Assembly: GCF_900055185.1 (NCBI RefSeq)
Contig: NZ_FIZX01000001.1
Coordinates: 186,001 to 250,000 of the forward strand
Length of the DNA: 64,000 nt
Direction of reading: 5' to 3'
From: Grimontia celer
Lineage (GTDB): Bacteria > Pseudomonadota > Gammaproteobacteria > Enterobacterales > Vibrionaceae
Part shown: positions 52,481 through 61,988 of the stretch, piece by piece
Layout of the letters: each line of letters begins with the position of its first letter
Numbering within the stretch: the stretch's first letter is position 1
Translations under genes and position numbers: made by a program
Notes under the pieces: generated by a model
The model's database searches: none
What the model was told of the DNA's origin: nothing
What the model saw: only the letters and a program-made list of their open reading frames with translations

Positions 52481-52511
52481 AAAAAACAGGAGCCGACGGC
52501 TCCTGTTTTCG
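52481..52511. terminator. Bidirectional terminator, lysE-type gene / smrA
   Basis: AAAACAGGAGCC, loop GAC, GGCTCCTGTTTT between convergent genes. Long symmetric stem with A-run and T-run on either side. Confidence 0.9.
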
Positions 52512-52526
52512 TTTGGGTATAAGACA

Positions 52527-53111
52527 TTAACTGCGGCGGTTGAGGTGTCGCTCCCGCGTCTCCAGTTTCTTTTCCTGACTCTTTTTAATCATCACATAGA
52601 CTGCGCCGGTACCACCTTGATGACGCTGGGCTGAGTGGAAACATTGCACGTCAGTGATCTGTTCCAGCCACTGGCAGACATAGCTTTTCATCATAGCGGG
52701 AGGATTAGAGCGTTCGCCTTTTCCGTGCACAATGATCACCGTGCGAATGTCCATGCGTTGACATTGCTTTAGAAAGCGCAGGATTTCATCTCTAGCATCT
52801 TTCAGCGTGTATTTGTGCAGGTCCAGTCGGGCATGAATGTCATATTTACCCAGACGGAGTTTTCTGAACACACCATCCTGTACACCAGGACGCTTGAAAG
52901 CCACGATATCGTCAGGCTTAAGTATCTTGGCATAATCAATAGATAGATACTCTGGATCACCCTCAGAGAGGCTTTGAGCCGCAAGCTGACGCGCCAGCTG
53001 GGCTTCAGTCGGTTTGTGTGATTGTTGGGAGTTATCGACCGTATCGTGCTTGATAGGCGCGACGTCTGCCATCATCTCCCGAAATAAATCGAACTCGTTG
53101 TTGCCGTTCAT
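52527..53111 (-). CDS. smrA: Smr-domain protein SmrA (DNA endonuclease type)
   Basis: A 194-aa protein with the SmrA N-terminal box (DLFREMMADVAPIKHDT), and a C-terminal Smr domain from about residue 95 with LDLHKYTLKDA and VIIVHGKGERS followed by HQGGTGAVYVMIKK. E. coli SmrA has DNA nicking activity. I chose the ATG at 53111 (MNGNNEFDLF); upstream in-frame starts would add unconserved residues. Confidence 0.92.
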   Translation of the reverse strand: MNGNNEFDLFREMMADVAPIKHDTVDNSQQSHKPTEAQLARQLAAQSLSEGDPEYLSIDYAKILKPDDIVAFKRPGVQDGVFRKLRLGKYDIHARLDLHKYTLKDARDEILRFLKQCQRMDIRTVIIVHGKGERSNPPAMMKSYVCQWLEQITDVQCFHSAQRHQGGTGAVYVMIKKSQEKKLETRERHLNRRS

Positions 53112-53260
53112 AGTCGTAGCGGGTTGTTGGAGCATAGTTTGAGTATAACGGCAAACAATTCTGAGGTCTCGTAGGAAGTGAATAACGCAGTAGAGCAAAG
53201 AGTTACAACGGAAAATAATACGAAAAAGTCCCCTATGAATACGAGGTTTTGAATATTAGT

Positions 53261-53407
53261 CTGTGAGGAGTGATTCGATGGGATTTGCCGTCGAGCGGGG
53301 CGGCCTTCCGTACCCGACCCATCATGCGAAACGCATGAACATCCGCAGACCTAAAATGAAACAGATAAGAAAAAGCCCCGCATTGCTGCGAGGCTTCAAA
53401 GAGTGGT
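53261..53407 (-). repeat. tRNA-Pro-associated 147-bp repeat, unit A
   Basis: Outer unit of a two-unit tandem array on the 3' side of tRNA-Pro. Its end at 53261-53278 is a decayed copy of the tRNA-Pro 3' end. It contains a hairpin GCCCCGCA...TGCGAGGC with a T-run on the minus strand (53370-53396) and the GC-rich CCGTCGAGCGGGGCGGCC segment. Confidence 0.85.
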
Positions 53408-53550
53408 CGGTGAAGAGGGATTCGATGGGACTTGCCGTCGAGCGGGGCGGCCTTCCGTACCCGACCCATCATGCGGGACGCATGAACATCCGCAGACGTA
53501 AAATGAAACAGATAAGAAAAAGCCTCGCATTGCTGCGAGGCTTCGAAGAG

Positions 53551-53554
<4 letters not shown>
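53408..53554 (-). repeat. tRNA-Pro-associated 147-bp repeat, unit B
   Basis: Second unit with the same 147-bp period, nearly identical to unit A. 53404-53425 repeats 22 bases of the tRNA-Pro 3' end including CCA, then diverges. A terminator-like hairpin AAGCCTCGCA/TGCGAGGCTT with a T-run on the minus strand lies at 53517-53543, directly downstream of tRNA-Pro copy 1. The layout resembles the rtT repeats at E. coli tyrT. Confidence 0.85.
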
Positions 53555-53627
<73 letters not shown>

Positions 53628-53667
53628 AACATATATTTTGTATCTTGAGATTCCGTTTTTAGAGGGT

Positions 53668-53726
53668 GACCCTCTGGTCCGCTATTCTCAAGAGCCGGAT
53701 GCGCCATCAAATTGCGCTATTCACCG
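53668..53726 (-). pseudogene. Degenerate tRNA-Pro fragment 1
   Basis: On the minus strand the 5' end CGGTGAATAGCGCAGTTTGATGGCGCAT is close to tRNA-Pro. The anticodon arm is replaced by CCGGCTCTTGAGAATAGCGG before GACCAGAGGGTC resumes, and no T-arm or acceptor 3' side follows. Confidence 0.75.
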
Positions 53727-53764
53727 ACAATGTTGCTCAAGCTTATCGCTCAAGTCTTGATAAG

Positions 53765-53841
<77 letters not shown>

Positions 53842-53881
53842 AACATATGTTTTGTATCTTGAGATTTCGTTATTAGAGGGT

Positions 53882-53940
53882 GACCCTCTGGTCCGCTATT
53901 CTCAAGAGCCGGATGCGCCATCAAACTGCGCTATTCACCG
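53882..53940 (-). pseudogene. Degenerate tRNA-Pro fragment 2
   Basis: Same structure as fragment 1, displaced by exactly 214 bp, with one or two base differences (AACTGCG for AATTGCG). Confidence 0.75.
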
Positions 53941-53978
53941 ACAATGTTGCTCAAGCTTATCGCTCAAGTCTTGAAAAG

Positions 53979-54055
<77 letters not shown>

Positions 54056-54312
54056 ACAATGCTGATTCGCTGTGCGTCTCAGAGGTTGGTTATATTACTC
54101 ATCCACGCTTAAGACTCAAGTGTTTTATCAGGATTTTTGCGTGGTACGAACCGTTCGCTCAAAGGATCACCAATCCCAAATAAATTGCGACAACACACAC
54201 ACTTGAATTATCACGTGCTACTAACACGAGCTTCACTTGATCTGGATCATCGTTGATTCTTTCACCAATTGGCAACCTAGTCTTAACGTTCACAGACATA
54301 GGAAGCACAAAA

Positions 54313-54453
54313 ATGGAATTCTGGTTAGACCTACTTTTCGGCAACGCAATTGGCCTCTCCTCAATGATCGTCATTTTTGTTGCCTTGGGCATGATTAGCT
54401 TTATGGCTGGGTTCTTTGTCTACAAGGCGATGAAAGAGCCAGGAACACAATAA
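54313..54453 (+). CDS. DUF3149-like small membrane protein
   Basis: A 46-aa protein beginning MEFWLDLLFGNAIGLSSM with one membrane helix (about residues 14-38). The opening matches the DUF3149 pattern of tiny membrane proteins of unknown role. I chose the ATG at 54313; an upstream extension to 54253 is unlikely. GGAAG is about nine bases before it and a terminator follows. Confidence 0.75.
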   Translation: MEFWLDLLFGNAIGLSSMIVIFVALGMISFMAGFFVYKAMKEPGTQ

Positions 54454-54491
54454 TTCCCTTAAACCAGTTAAATTTAGACTTGGTTGCTTAC

Positions 54492-54526
54492 GCCGAAGGC
54501 AGCAACGCACTTCGGCTTCTTTTTAT
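54492..54526 (+). terminator. Terminator after the DUF3149-like gene
   Basis: GCCGAAG, 11-base loop, CTTCGGC then TTCTTTTTATT. A second perfect hairpin AAGAGCAGC/GCTGCTCTT follows at 54537-54559. Confidence 0.8.
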
Positions 54527-54655
54527 TCCTCTAATAAGAGCAGCAATTCGCTGCTCTTATTGTTTGTAACAAACCTTCCAATTGTGCTCTTTTCCTCATC
54601 GTGTATGCGGTAAACTACTCCCAGATTCTGGCTTTACCGCAGTAAGGAAAAGGGT

Positions 54656-54736
54656 ATGAGAAAGTCTATTGTCATCTGGTTTATTTTGTTGTTTCTGGTC
54701 TCAATGATTGTTACTCAGGTGCTGGTGAGCGGCTGA
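54656..54736 (+). CDS. Putative 26-aa membrane micro-ORF
   Basis: ATG at 54656 with AAGGAAAAGGG just upstream opens a 26-codon frame starting MRKSIVIWFILLFLVSMIVT. Positive N-terminus then one hydrophobic helix. It converges with the TraB/GumN gene, nine bp apart. Unrecognised; supported by ribosome site and composition only. Confidence 0.5.
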   Translation: MRKSIVIWFILLFLVSMIVTQVLVSG

Positions 54737-54745
54737 TTGAGTCGA

Positions 54746-55612
54746 TCATGGAATTGCCGGAATTTCGCAATCAACCTTTTTACCCTGCGTTAAGAGTTTT
54801 ACGTCGAAACCGGCTTTTTCCAGCAGCGTCAGCACACCTTCTTTGCCGTAAAGATGCAGTGCTCCGACAACCATGACGTAATTTCCTTTGTTAAATCGCG
54901 ATTTGTCAGTGAGCGCGTCCAGCCAGTTGTGGTTACGCTCATCTATAAGCTGACGCTCGAATTCTCCTGCGCCACTCATTACAGCCACCATTTCTTCCAT
55001 TTTCGCACCGTCACCATACTGCCAAGCATCAATTAGGCAGGGCATAAACTCTTTGGAAAGTTCCCAGTAATCCAGGGTATCTGTCAGTAACTCCAAACCA
55101 TCCTTGTTTGCATTGGCCAGTAAGTCGACTTGCTGCTGTACGGTCTCCAATGGGATTACAGGTACAGAATGCTTCTGACTTCGTGAGAGGAAGTAAAGGT
55201 CAATGCCCAGCAGTTGTTGGAGTTCCAACTGATTGATTTGGTAAAGCTGGAGTGCCATGGCTGCTTGCCAGGGAGGAAGATTAAGCAGCACGTTTGATAG
55301 TGTACCAGTCTCTGCTGCGATTTGCTCAAACGTCTCTTTCTGGGCGTCAGTCAGGTAAGAAGCTGAAGGTTTACCTTTGGGGATGGAAATCGATTTATCG
55401 TTAATGATGTCAGCTTCTACGATTAGCCCGTCGGCAGACTCAAAACGCTCGACCATGACACTGGGAAGAGGGTAAAACTCTGGTTTGCCGGCGTGCACGG
55501 AACCCATGATGGTAAAGAAAAGGTCACCTTTTTGCGCTTGCCAGACTTGAGGGGCGGCAAAAGATAACGTGCTAAAAAGTAGTGAAAAAAGCAGGGTAGT
55601 AATGCGGTACAT
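54746..55612 (-). CDS. TraB/GumN family protein
   Basis: A 288-aa exported protein with a signal peptide (about residues 1-19, ending SFAA). Family motifs are GDLFFTIMGSVHAGKPEFYPLP near the N-terminus, the central VPVIPLETVQQQ, and the C-terminal VMVVGALHLYGKEGVLTLLEKAGF. The TraB/GumN/TIKI fold is metal-dependent in TIKI proteases; the bacterial role is not known. It lies 50 bp downstream of copG and may belong to that transcript. Confidence 0.88.
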   Translation of the reverse strand: MYRITTLLFSLLFSTLSFAAPQVWQAQKGDLFFTIMGSVHAGKPEFYPLPSVMVERFESADGLIVEADIINDKSISIPKGKPSASYLTDAQKETFEQIAAETGTLSNVLLNLPPWQAAMALQLYQINQLELQQLLGIDLYFLSRSQKHSVPVIPLETVQQQVDLLANANKDGLELLTDTLDYWELSKEFMPCLIDAWQYGDGAKMEEMVAVMSGAGEFERQLIDERNHNWLDALTDKSRFNKGNYVMVVGALHLYGKEGVLTLLEKAGFDVKLLTQGKKVDCEIPAIP

Positions 55613-55662
55613 GAAACCTCCATACTGTTGAAGAACCAGTATGGAGGCACAGGAATGAAATG

Positions 55663-56100
55663 TCAGTCTTTGTTGTGGCTGTTAAAGACGACAGTCATAC
55701 CGCTTTTCGAGAAGCCAACGACATCATATGGGTCTTTCTGATCGCCATATTCCATGCCTGGAGAACCCACTGGCATGCCCGGTACTGCAAGACCAGCTAG
55801 CTTTGGTTTCTGCTCCAGGAAGGCTTTTACATCGCTTGCTGGGATGTGCCCTTCAAACAGGTAACCGTCGATAACAGTGGTGTGGCACGAAGCAAGCTCT
55901 GGCTTGATACCAAGCTTCATCTTAATTGGGTTCATGTTCACATGGTCTTCAGACTTCATTTCAAAGCCGTTATCTTCCATGTGCTTTACCCACTCTTTAC
56001 AACAGCCGCAGTAAGGGGATTTGTAAGTGATGCCAGAAGCAGCGAATACGCTGGTGGACAGCAGTGCAAACGACAGTGCAGCAAGTTTAGATTTCATCAT
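55663..56100 (-). CDS. copG: CopG-type DUF411 periplasmic copper protein
   Basis: A 145-aa exported protein (signal peptide about 1-19, ending SVFAA) with the DUF411 motifs SPYCGCCKEWVKHMEDNGF, ASCHTTVIDGYLFEGHIPASD and GMPVGSPGMEYG. V. cholerae CopG contributes to copper resistance, and solved relatives bind copper through these cysteines. Two adjacent ATGs (56098 and 56095 on the minus strand) follow AGGAG; either could start it. It lies in the copA transcript. Confidence 0.9.
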   Translation of the reverse strand: MMKSKLAALSFALLSTSVFAASGITYKSPYCGCCKEWVKHMEDNGFEMKSEDHVNMNPIKMKLGIKPELASCHTTVIDGYLFEGHIPASDVKAFLEQKPKLAGLAVPGMPVGSPGMEYGDQKDPYDVVGFSKSGMTVVFNSHNKD

Positions 56101-56197
56101 TTTCTCCTCGATGTTATCCCCGGACGATGAAACTAACCCGGGGAAATGCCTGTTGCTAAGTGGCAAAAGGCGTTAAATCACTCAAATAAAGCGGCAA

Positions 56198-56275
56198 TTA
56201 GTTTTTCTTTTCCGCGAGCCAGAACCACCAGATAATGGCTCCTATCAGTCCCAATCCAATGAAATTAACCAGCAT
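56198..56275 (-). CDS. Putative 25-aa membrane micro-ORF after copA
   Basis: An ATG inside the end of copA, overlapping it by 11 bases, with AAAGGAG six bases upstream. The product starts [15 protein letters not shown], continues with a tryptophan-rich stretch (WWFW) and ends AEKKN: a single membrane helix with a basic tail. Location between copA and copG suggests a copper-linked accessory, but I do not recognise it. Confidence 0.6.
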   Translation of the reverse strand: MLVNFIGLGLIGAIIWWFWLAEKKN

Positions 56276-59018
56276 GGTTTTCTCCTTTGGGTGGCTTAAA
56301 CCAGCGCAGTCGGTTGGCATTACTCACAACGGTAATTGACGACAATGCCATGGCTGCACCGGCAACAACTGGGCTCAGCAGTGCGCCGGTGAGGGGATAT
56401 AGCACACCCGCCGCAATCGGAATACCCAGAGAATTGTAAACAAATGCACCAAAGAGGTTTTCCTTCATGTTTCGAAGGGTTGCTTTGGATAAGGTGAGGC
56501 CATCAGTGGCGGCATTGATTGAGTGACGCATCAACGTCATCTGGGCGCTTTCAATCGCAACATCGCTGCCGCTGCCTATGGCAATACCAACTTCAGCTTT
56601 GGCCAACGCTGGTGCATCATTGATGCCATCACCAATCATGGCGACTTTCTTTCCTTCGCTTTGCAGGCGAGTGATCACATTCGCTTTACCGTCTGGCAAA
56701 ACCCCCGCAATCACATTCTCAACCCCTGCCAGCTTGGCAATGGCATTGGCAGTATCAGGGTGATCACCAGTGAGCATTACTACCTGATAGCCTAGAGCTT
56801 TAAGCCGTTTCACTGCGCTGGCAGAGTCTGAACGCAATGGGTCGCTGATGCCGATAAGACCGAGAAGCTCAGTGCGTGTTGCCAGATACACAGCGGTTTC
56901 CCCGCGATCCGCCTGCTGCTTGGCGGCATCTTGGCTTGTTTCCAGTGCGATCCCTTTTTCCTTCATCAATCGGGCGTTACCCAAGAAATAAGTGTCGCCA
57001 TCAATATTGGCACTCAGACCTTTTCCTGGAATGCCTTCAAAGTTCGATACCGAAGCAAGGGCAATGTCTTTACTTTTCGCCGCCTCCAGCACTGCTTTTG
57101 CCAGTGGGTGCTCAGAGCCCTGTTCAAGGCTTGCAGCGATACGTAGCAATTCCTCATCGGGCAATGCAAGGCTGATAATCGACGTTACTTGCGGTTTGCC
57201 TTCGGTCAGTGTGCCGGTTTTATCCAAAACGACAGTGTCTACGGAAGCTGCATGTTGCAATGCCTCTGCATCACGAATAAGTACACCAAGCTCGGCCGCA
57301 CGGCCAACGCCAGTAGTCACAGACATTGGCGTTGCCAAACCAAGCGCGCAAGGACAGGCGATGATCAGCACAGTGGTCGCGGTAACCAGCATAAAGCTGA
57401 GCTTCGGATCAGGGCCAAAGTTGTACCAGCCAAGTGCTGTCAGAATGGCAATGATCATGACGGTAGGAACGAAAATCGCCGAAATAGAATCCGCCATGCG
57501 CGCCAGCGCCGGTTTGCTGCTTTGTGCCTGACGAACCAACTGAATAATGCGTGACAGCATAGTGTCGCTACCGATACCGGTGGCTTTAAACAGCAGACTA
57601 CCGTTTTGGTTCACGGTACCGGCATGCAGCGTTTCCCCTGCGGTTTTGCGAACGGCAAGCGGCTCGCCAGTCAGCATGGATTCATCGACAAAGCTCTCGC
57701 CGTCTTGAACCACACCATCAACCGGAATTTTTGAGCCAGGTTTCACGCGAAGCATCATGCCTGCTTGCACGGCAGCCAGAGGGACTTCTCGCTCCTGCCC
57801 ATTCTCGACAACCAGCGCAGTTGGTGGTTGCAGGTCGAGTAAGCGATCAAGTGCTTTAGATGTCGAGGCCCGCGCTTTGGCTTCAATAGCGTGACCGAGC
57901 GTCACCAGGCCCAGAATCATGGCTGTGGCTTCAAAGTACACATGACGTGCCTGTGCAGGAAAAAGATCCGGCGCAAACACCACGGCAACAGAGTACAGCC
58001 AAGCCGAACCCGTACCCAAAGCGACTAAGGTATCCATGGTCGCGCGGTGATGGCGTGCGGCTTTCACTGCATTTACGAAGAAATGTTTACCCGCAGTACA
58101 CAATAGTACAAAGGTTAACAGGCCAATGATGCCCCAGCCGATTTGGCTAGCGGTACTGTCAATGGTCATTGAGCCACCAAACAGTCCCCATGCCATCAAA
58201 GGTGCACCTAAGCCCAGAGATAACCAGGTGTGGCGTTTGTGCTCTGCCAACTGCTCTGAATGCATTGCTGCCTGGCGTTCACGGCGCGTCTCTTCGCTTT
58301 CACTGACTTCTGCGCCATAGCCTGCCGCTTCAACAGCTTTGATGATGGCATCGGTATCTGCGTCGCCCGACACCAGGGCAGTGCGTTCAGCAAGGTTCAC
58401 GTTGACGCTAATGACTCCTTGCACGCTCTTAATTGCACCTTCAACGGAGGACACACAACTTGCGCAAGTCATGCCGGAGAGAATCAGTTGCTGGGAAGCA
58501 CTTTCTGAAATTGGTAACTGCGGCGTTGAAGCCTCGTCTTTCGTTTCTTCAGGCTTCAATGCGGCTTCCGGGAGGATTGTTTCATCATCTTGTGTTGCTG
58601 CCACCTGATAGCCTGCCGTTTCGACAATGGCTGCCAATTCTTCTTTTGTTAATGCGCTTTTTATGGTGGCTTCGGTTTTACTCAAATCAGCGAGAAAAAC
58701 CTTCGGGGAAGCTTCAAAAGCGGCTTTCAGTTTGGCAACACAACGTCCACAGCTTAGCCCAATCAGTGGCAATGTTGTCGTCGTTCCAGCTTGATAACCA
58801 AGCGACTCCACGGCATTGATAACCTCACGCAAAGGCGCATCAGCGTTGATAGTCAGGGAGGTGGTATCAACGTCCAGTATCGACACACCATCGATAGTTT
58901 CGACGGCATTTTTTACTTTGCGTGCACAGCCCATGCAGCTCAAACCGGACAAAGGAAGCGTAACAGGCGTCGCCGCTTCAGTACTTTGTTGAGTAATGTT
59001 CAATTCTGTATCTGTCAT
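56265..59018 (-). CDS. copA: Copper-exporting P1B-type ATPase
   Basis: Pumps Cu(I) from the cytoplasm. The 917-aa product has three N-terminal metal-binding domains with GLSCMGC, GLSCGRC and GMTCASC motifs, eight membrane helices, the ion-path CPC in [13 protein letters not shown], the phosphorylation site DKTGTLTEG and the hinge [11 protein letters not shown] start at the ATG at 59018 ([12 protein letters not shown]); the longer frame runs into the promoter. The divergent cueR and the CueR-type promoter fit its control. The number of metal-binding domains is one more than in E. coli CopA. Confidence 0.97.
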   Translation of the reverse strand: MTDTELNITQQSTEAATPVTLPLSGLSCMGCARKVKNAVETIDGVSILDVDTTSLTINADAPLREVINAVESLGYQAGTTTTLPLIGLSCGRCVAKLKAAFEASPKVFLADLSKTEATIKSALTKEELAAIVETAGYQVAATQDDETILPEAALKPEETKDEASTPQLPISESASQQLILSGMTCASCVSSVEGAIKSVQGVISVNVNLAERTALVSGDADTDAIIKAVEAAGYGAEVSESEETRRERQAAMHSEQLAEHKRHTWLSLGLGAPLMAWGLFGGSMTIDSTASQIGWGIIGLLTFVLLCTAGKHFFVNAVKAARHHRATMDTLVALGTGSAWLYSVAVVFAPDLFPAQARHVYFEATAMILGLVTLGHAIEAKARASTSKALDRLLDLQPPTALVVENGQEREVPLAAVQAGMMLRVKPGSKIPVDGVVQDGESFVDESMLTGEPLAVRKTAGETLHAGTVNQNGSLLFKATGIGSDTMLSRIIQLVRQAQSSKPALARMADSISAIFVPTVMIIAILTALGWYNFGPDPKLSFMLVTATTVLIIACPCALGLATPMSVTTGVGRAAELGVLIRDAEALQHAASVDTVVLDKTGTLTEGKPQVTSIISLALPDEELLRIAASLEQGSEHPLAKAVLEAAKSKDIALASVSNFEGIPGKGLSANIDGDTYFLGNARLMKEKGIALETSQDAAKQQADRGETAVYLATRTELLGLIGISDPLRSDSASAVKRLKALGYQVVMLTGDHPDTANAIAKLAGVENVIAGVLPDGKANVITRLQSEGKKVAMIGDGINDAPALAKAEVGIAIGSGSDVAIESAQMTLMRHSINAATDGLTLSKATLRNMKENLFGAFVYNSLGIPIAAGVLYPLTGALLSPVVAGAAMALSSITVVSNANRLRWFKPPKGENHAG

Positions 59019-59072
59019 TTCGATACCTATAAATTTACTTGCAGTCCCACAGGCGGACTGGTCATAATCCAC

Positions 59073-59103
59073 AGAATAAACCTTCCATCAACTGTAAGGT
59101 CAA
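59073..59103 (-). promoter_or_regulatory. CueR-type copA promoter and operator
   Basis: On the minus strand, TTGACC, a 19-bp spacer and TATTCT. The spacer carries the dyad ACCTT/AAGGT. A stretched 19-bp spacer with a dyad is the hallmark of MerR-family activated promoters, and the sequence resembles the E. coli copA promoter. Confidence 0.88.
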
Positions 59104-59131
59104 GCGTGAAGTTCGGACCGAGGATCGTGGT

Positions 59132-59545
59132 ATGAAAATAAATGAAATTGCCAAGGCGACTGGGCTTACTCCTAAGACAATTCGTTTCTACGAACAAAAG
59201 GGCATCATTAGCGAACCTGCACGTTTAGAGAATGGTTACCGCGCGTACGGCCAGCAACACATTAATGAGTTACAGATGATTCGCCGCTCGCGTTTGGTCG
59301 GCTTTAGTCTAGATGAATGTCAGGCCTTGCTGGATATGTCGCGTAACCCAAACCGCCGAAGTGCCGATGTGAAACAAAAGGCCTTGGAGAAAATCGCGGA
59401 GATCGACGACAAAATCAAAGAGCTTCAGGCGATGAAGAAATCACTAAAATCACTGGCTAGCACCTGCCCCGGCGATGACAGCGCCTGCTGCCCAATTATC
59501 GAGGCATTATCCTCTGATTCTGAGAGTTCTCCGATAGAAAATTGA
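59132..59545 (+). CDS. cueR: Copper-responsive MerR-family regulator CueR
   Basis: Activates copA when Cu(I) rises. The 137-aa product has a MerR helix-turn-helix (MKINEIAKATGLTPKTIRFYE), a dimerisation helix and the metal loop CPGDDSACC at about residues 111-119, matching CueR C112 and C120 with one extra cysteine. I chose the ATG at 59132, since MKINEIAKATG is the family start; an upstream extension would cover the promoter. Confidence 0.93.
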   Translation: MKINEIAKATGLTPKTIRFYEQKGIISEPARLENGYRAYGQQHINELQMIRRSRLVGFSLDECQALLDMSRNPNRRSADVKQKALEKIAEIDDKIKELQAMKKSLKSLASTCPGDDSACCPIIEALSSDSESSPIEN

Positions 59546-59676
59546 AAACCTATGGAACGGCATACGGCTAACTTCGATCAAGATCTGTGTATTCAATTAT
59601 TGCTCTCACTTTGTTATTGCGACGCTTGCACTTGGTGAGACCATGGCCCGCAGTATAAAAATAAGTGGGTTATTCG

Positions 59677-60861
59677 ATGAAATTTCTAAAGTACATTGGT
59701 CTAGGTTTTCTCTCTTTGGTTGTGGTGCTCGCGGTGGCATTTTTCATACTGCCGCCTCCTGAAAAGCCTTCCCCATCCGGTGAACACGCCGTTGGTGTCA
59801 CTGAGTTTGAAGTGACAGAAGGGGAGCGGTGGGTGTTGGTGACGGCTTGGTATCCTGCCGTGCTGTCAGAAGGGGAATCTCTTCCTTACATGGAGGCCTA
59901 TCTGGCAGAAGCAATCGGCGAGCAGCAAGGGCTGCCGCCTGCGTTATTAGAAGATCCACGTCCTTCTCATGCTGTTATCAATGCCGCCGCCCTGCCGGGC
60001 GATCATCCTATTCTGTTGTTCAACCATGGTTTTGGCTCTCATGCTTACCAAAACCTGACACAAATGGAAGAGTTGGCGAGCCATGGTTATATCGTGTTGT
60101 CTATCAGCCACCCTGGTCATAGCCTAGTAACCCGTCGCATGAGCGGAGAGCTCATTCACCAGGATAATCCTTTGGATATGGACAACATCGCCATCTTAAC
60201 GGGGGCGATGGATAAAGCTTCTGTCGATATGAGAGAGAGCGAATCGTTTCATGATTGGGCAAAGGCTGCGTCGGCGCTTGAACAAGGACAGTTTGTTGAG
60301 ATGCCGAGCTTTGTGATCGAATGGGCGGCGAACAACATCGCCGTTCTGAATGCACAAGGTAGATTGGATACAGGCGTAATTGAAACGCCGTTGAAAGGCC
60401 ATTTTGGCACTGATGCAATTGGCGTATTTGGTCACTCCTTTGGCGGCAGTGTAGCAGCTCACTTGGCCTACAACGATGCTCGTGTCAAAGCGGCCATGAG
60501 TTTAGACAGCTATATCTATGCCGCATCGTTGAGTGAATCACTGAATACGCCGCTATGTGTGGCGTATGGTGATTTAGCGACGGCTCCTTCCAATGAAAGC
60601 ATGGCTTGGGTTAATCAGACTTTGCTCGAGGAGCATGCGCCAAAGGGCAGTTGCGAAGCGCTTTTCACAGGGGCGACGCATATGAACTTCTCTGACCTGA
60701 ATCACTTGCCGGGTGTGTCGTTCATGGGGCTGACAGGTACTATTGATTCGTCCTTGATGCACAACGCATCTAACCAATTGTTACTGGGTTATTTCGGCCA
60801 GCACCTTACCGGTAAACGAACGTTGGGTGACATCAAAGGTGTTGACTTGGTGTTGTACTGA
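59677..60861 (+). CDS. Membrane-anchored alpha/beta hydrolase
   Basis: A 394-aa protein with an N-terminal signal anchor (about residues 5-25, LKYIGLGFLSLVVVLAVAFFIL). The hydrolase fold resembles platelet-activating-factor acetylhydrolase and dienelactone hydrolase families, with the oxyanion loop FNHGFGSHAYQN, the nucleophile elbow GHSFGG and a late histidine in GATHMNF. The substrate is unknown. The ATG at 59677 gives the anchor at the N-terminus; a GTG four codons upstream is in frame. Confidence 0.82.
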   Translation: MKFLKYIGLGFLSLVVVLAVAFFILPPPEKPSPSGEHAVGVTEFEVTEGERWVLVTAWYPAVLSEGESLPYMEAYLAEAIGEQQGLPPALLEDPRPSHAVINAAALPGDHPILLFNHGFGSHAYQNLTQMEELASHGYIVLSISHPGHSLVTRRMSGELIHQDNPLDMDNIAILTGAMDKASVDMRESESFHDWAKAASALEQGQFVEMPSFVIEWAANNIAVLNAQGRLDTGVIETPLKGHFGTDAIGVFGHSFGGSVAAHLAYNDARVKAAMSLDSYIYAASLSESLNTPLCVAYGDLATAPSNESMAWVNQTLLEEHAPKGSCEALFTGATHMNFSDLNHLPGVSFMGLTGTIDSSLMHNASNQLLLGYFGQHLTGKRTLGDIKGVDLVLY

Positions 60862-60882
60862 GGATTAACACACAGACACACA

Positions 60883-60911
60883 AAGGCCGCTTCTGGAAGC
60901 GGCCTTTTTTG
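60883..60911 (+). terminator. Terminator after the hydrolase gene
   Basis: AAGGCCGCTT, loop CTGG, AAGCGGCCTT followed by TTTT, between convergent hydrolase and ybbN genes; it could serve both. Confidence 0.88.
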
Positions 60912-60928
60912 TATTTAATATATTGATA

Positions 60929-61783
60929 TTAGTAGAGTAAAGAGTAGAGTTGGCGACGATAACGGCTGGCCAGTTCATTGCCTTGCCCCAAAGCGGCGAG
61001 AATATCCATCATGGTCTTTTTCGCGTCGCCATCTGCAAAGTTCAGGTCTTTGCGCAGTAAGCCAATCAACAACTCCAATGCTTCTTCCTGACGATTAACC
61101 TGACTGTATTGGATAGCCAGTTCATAGGCGAGTTCTTTGTTCTCAGGATCCGCTTCAAATGCAGCTTGTAGCTCACGAATCTCTGGTGTGTCTGCTGCCT
61201 GTTTATGAAGTTCGACTTTTGCCATCAGCGCTTTGTATTGCGCATCTTGATCTTGCATCAACACTTTCGATAGCAGCGCTTCCGCATCATCAAATTGCTG
61301 CGCTTCAACGTAACACTCGGCGACTGCCAGTTTGTGCGCGCCAGTCTCACCCAAGGCAGATTCAACAGATTTTAGCAATGGCAGTGCTTCGGTGTGTTTG
61401 CCCTCGGCGATTAACGCCAGTGCTTGTTTAAAGGTCATTTCATCCTGGCTTGGAAGATGACGAACCAGCATTTCACGCACTGTGTCTTCAGTCTGTGGCC
61501 CTGCAATGCCATCGACAGGTTGGCCGTTGCTGAACAGAGCGATGGTAGGCAAAGCACGCACACCAAATTGTGAAGCCAGCATCTGCTGTTGCTCGCAGTT
61601 GAGCAAAGCCAGCGTAAATGCGCCTGCATATTCGTGTGCCAGTTTTTCCAGTGCCGGAACAATTTCAGTGCTCTCGGGGCTCATTTGTGCCCAAAAGTGG
61701 ATGAGGACTGGAGTTTCAACCGAGCCTTCCAGGATTTGCTGAAAGTTCTGCTCGTTAAGTTCAACAATATAATTTGGTTGCAT
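60929..61783 (-). CDS. ybbN: Thioredoxin-like TPR co-chaperone YbbN (CnoX)
   Basis: A 284-aa cytoplasmic protein with an N-terminal thioredoxin fold and C-terminal TPR repeats from about residue 120. E. coli CnoX is a holdase that passes substrates to GroEL and DnaK. The redox motif position reads WAQMSPES instead of WCxxC, so both cysteines are missing here and disulfide exchange is unlikely. It lies upstream of the ybbO-tesA group, as in E. coli. Confidence 0.93.
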   Translation of the reverse strand: MQPNYIVELNEQNFQQILEGSVETPVLIHFWAQMSPESTEIVPALEKLAHEYAGAFTLALLNCEQQQMLASQFGVRALPTIALFSNGQPVDGIAGPQTEDTVREMLVRHLPSQDEMTFKQALALIAEGKHTEALPLLKSVESALGETGAHKLAVAECYVEAQQFDDAEALLSKVLMQDQDAQYKALMAKVELHKQAADTPEIRELQAAFEADPENKELAYELAIQYSQVNRQEEALELLIGLLRKDLNFADGDAKKTMMDILAALGQGNELASRYRRQLYSLLY

Positions 61784-61924
61784 AGCGTCGCCTGAGCGTT
61801 AGAAGTTCTTTGCTGTAAAGGTGGGGGGGACGATATGAAAATTCAAGGCATTATCCGCTAAAGCGCCGATAAATATTGAATATTGCTGGATCAAATCACT
61901 GATCTTTATCGTGAGTCCAATAAC

Positions 61925-61954
61925 GAAAAAGGCCACTGGATTTCCAGTGGCCTT
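61925..61954 (-). terminator. Terminator after the 21-aa ORF
   Basis: On the minus strand AAGGCCACTGG, loop AAA, CCAGTGGCCTTTTT, 35 bp past the stop of the micro-ORF at 61989. Confidence 0.85.
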
Positions 61955-61988
61955 CATTCTTTTGTGCTCGTCGATGTGAAACGCTGAC

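Noticed and set aside
59552-59638. 28-codon frame after cueR with a CYCDAC motif
   Set aside because: There is no ribosome site before the ATG, and no terminator or conservation argument; the cysteines alone are not enough.
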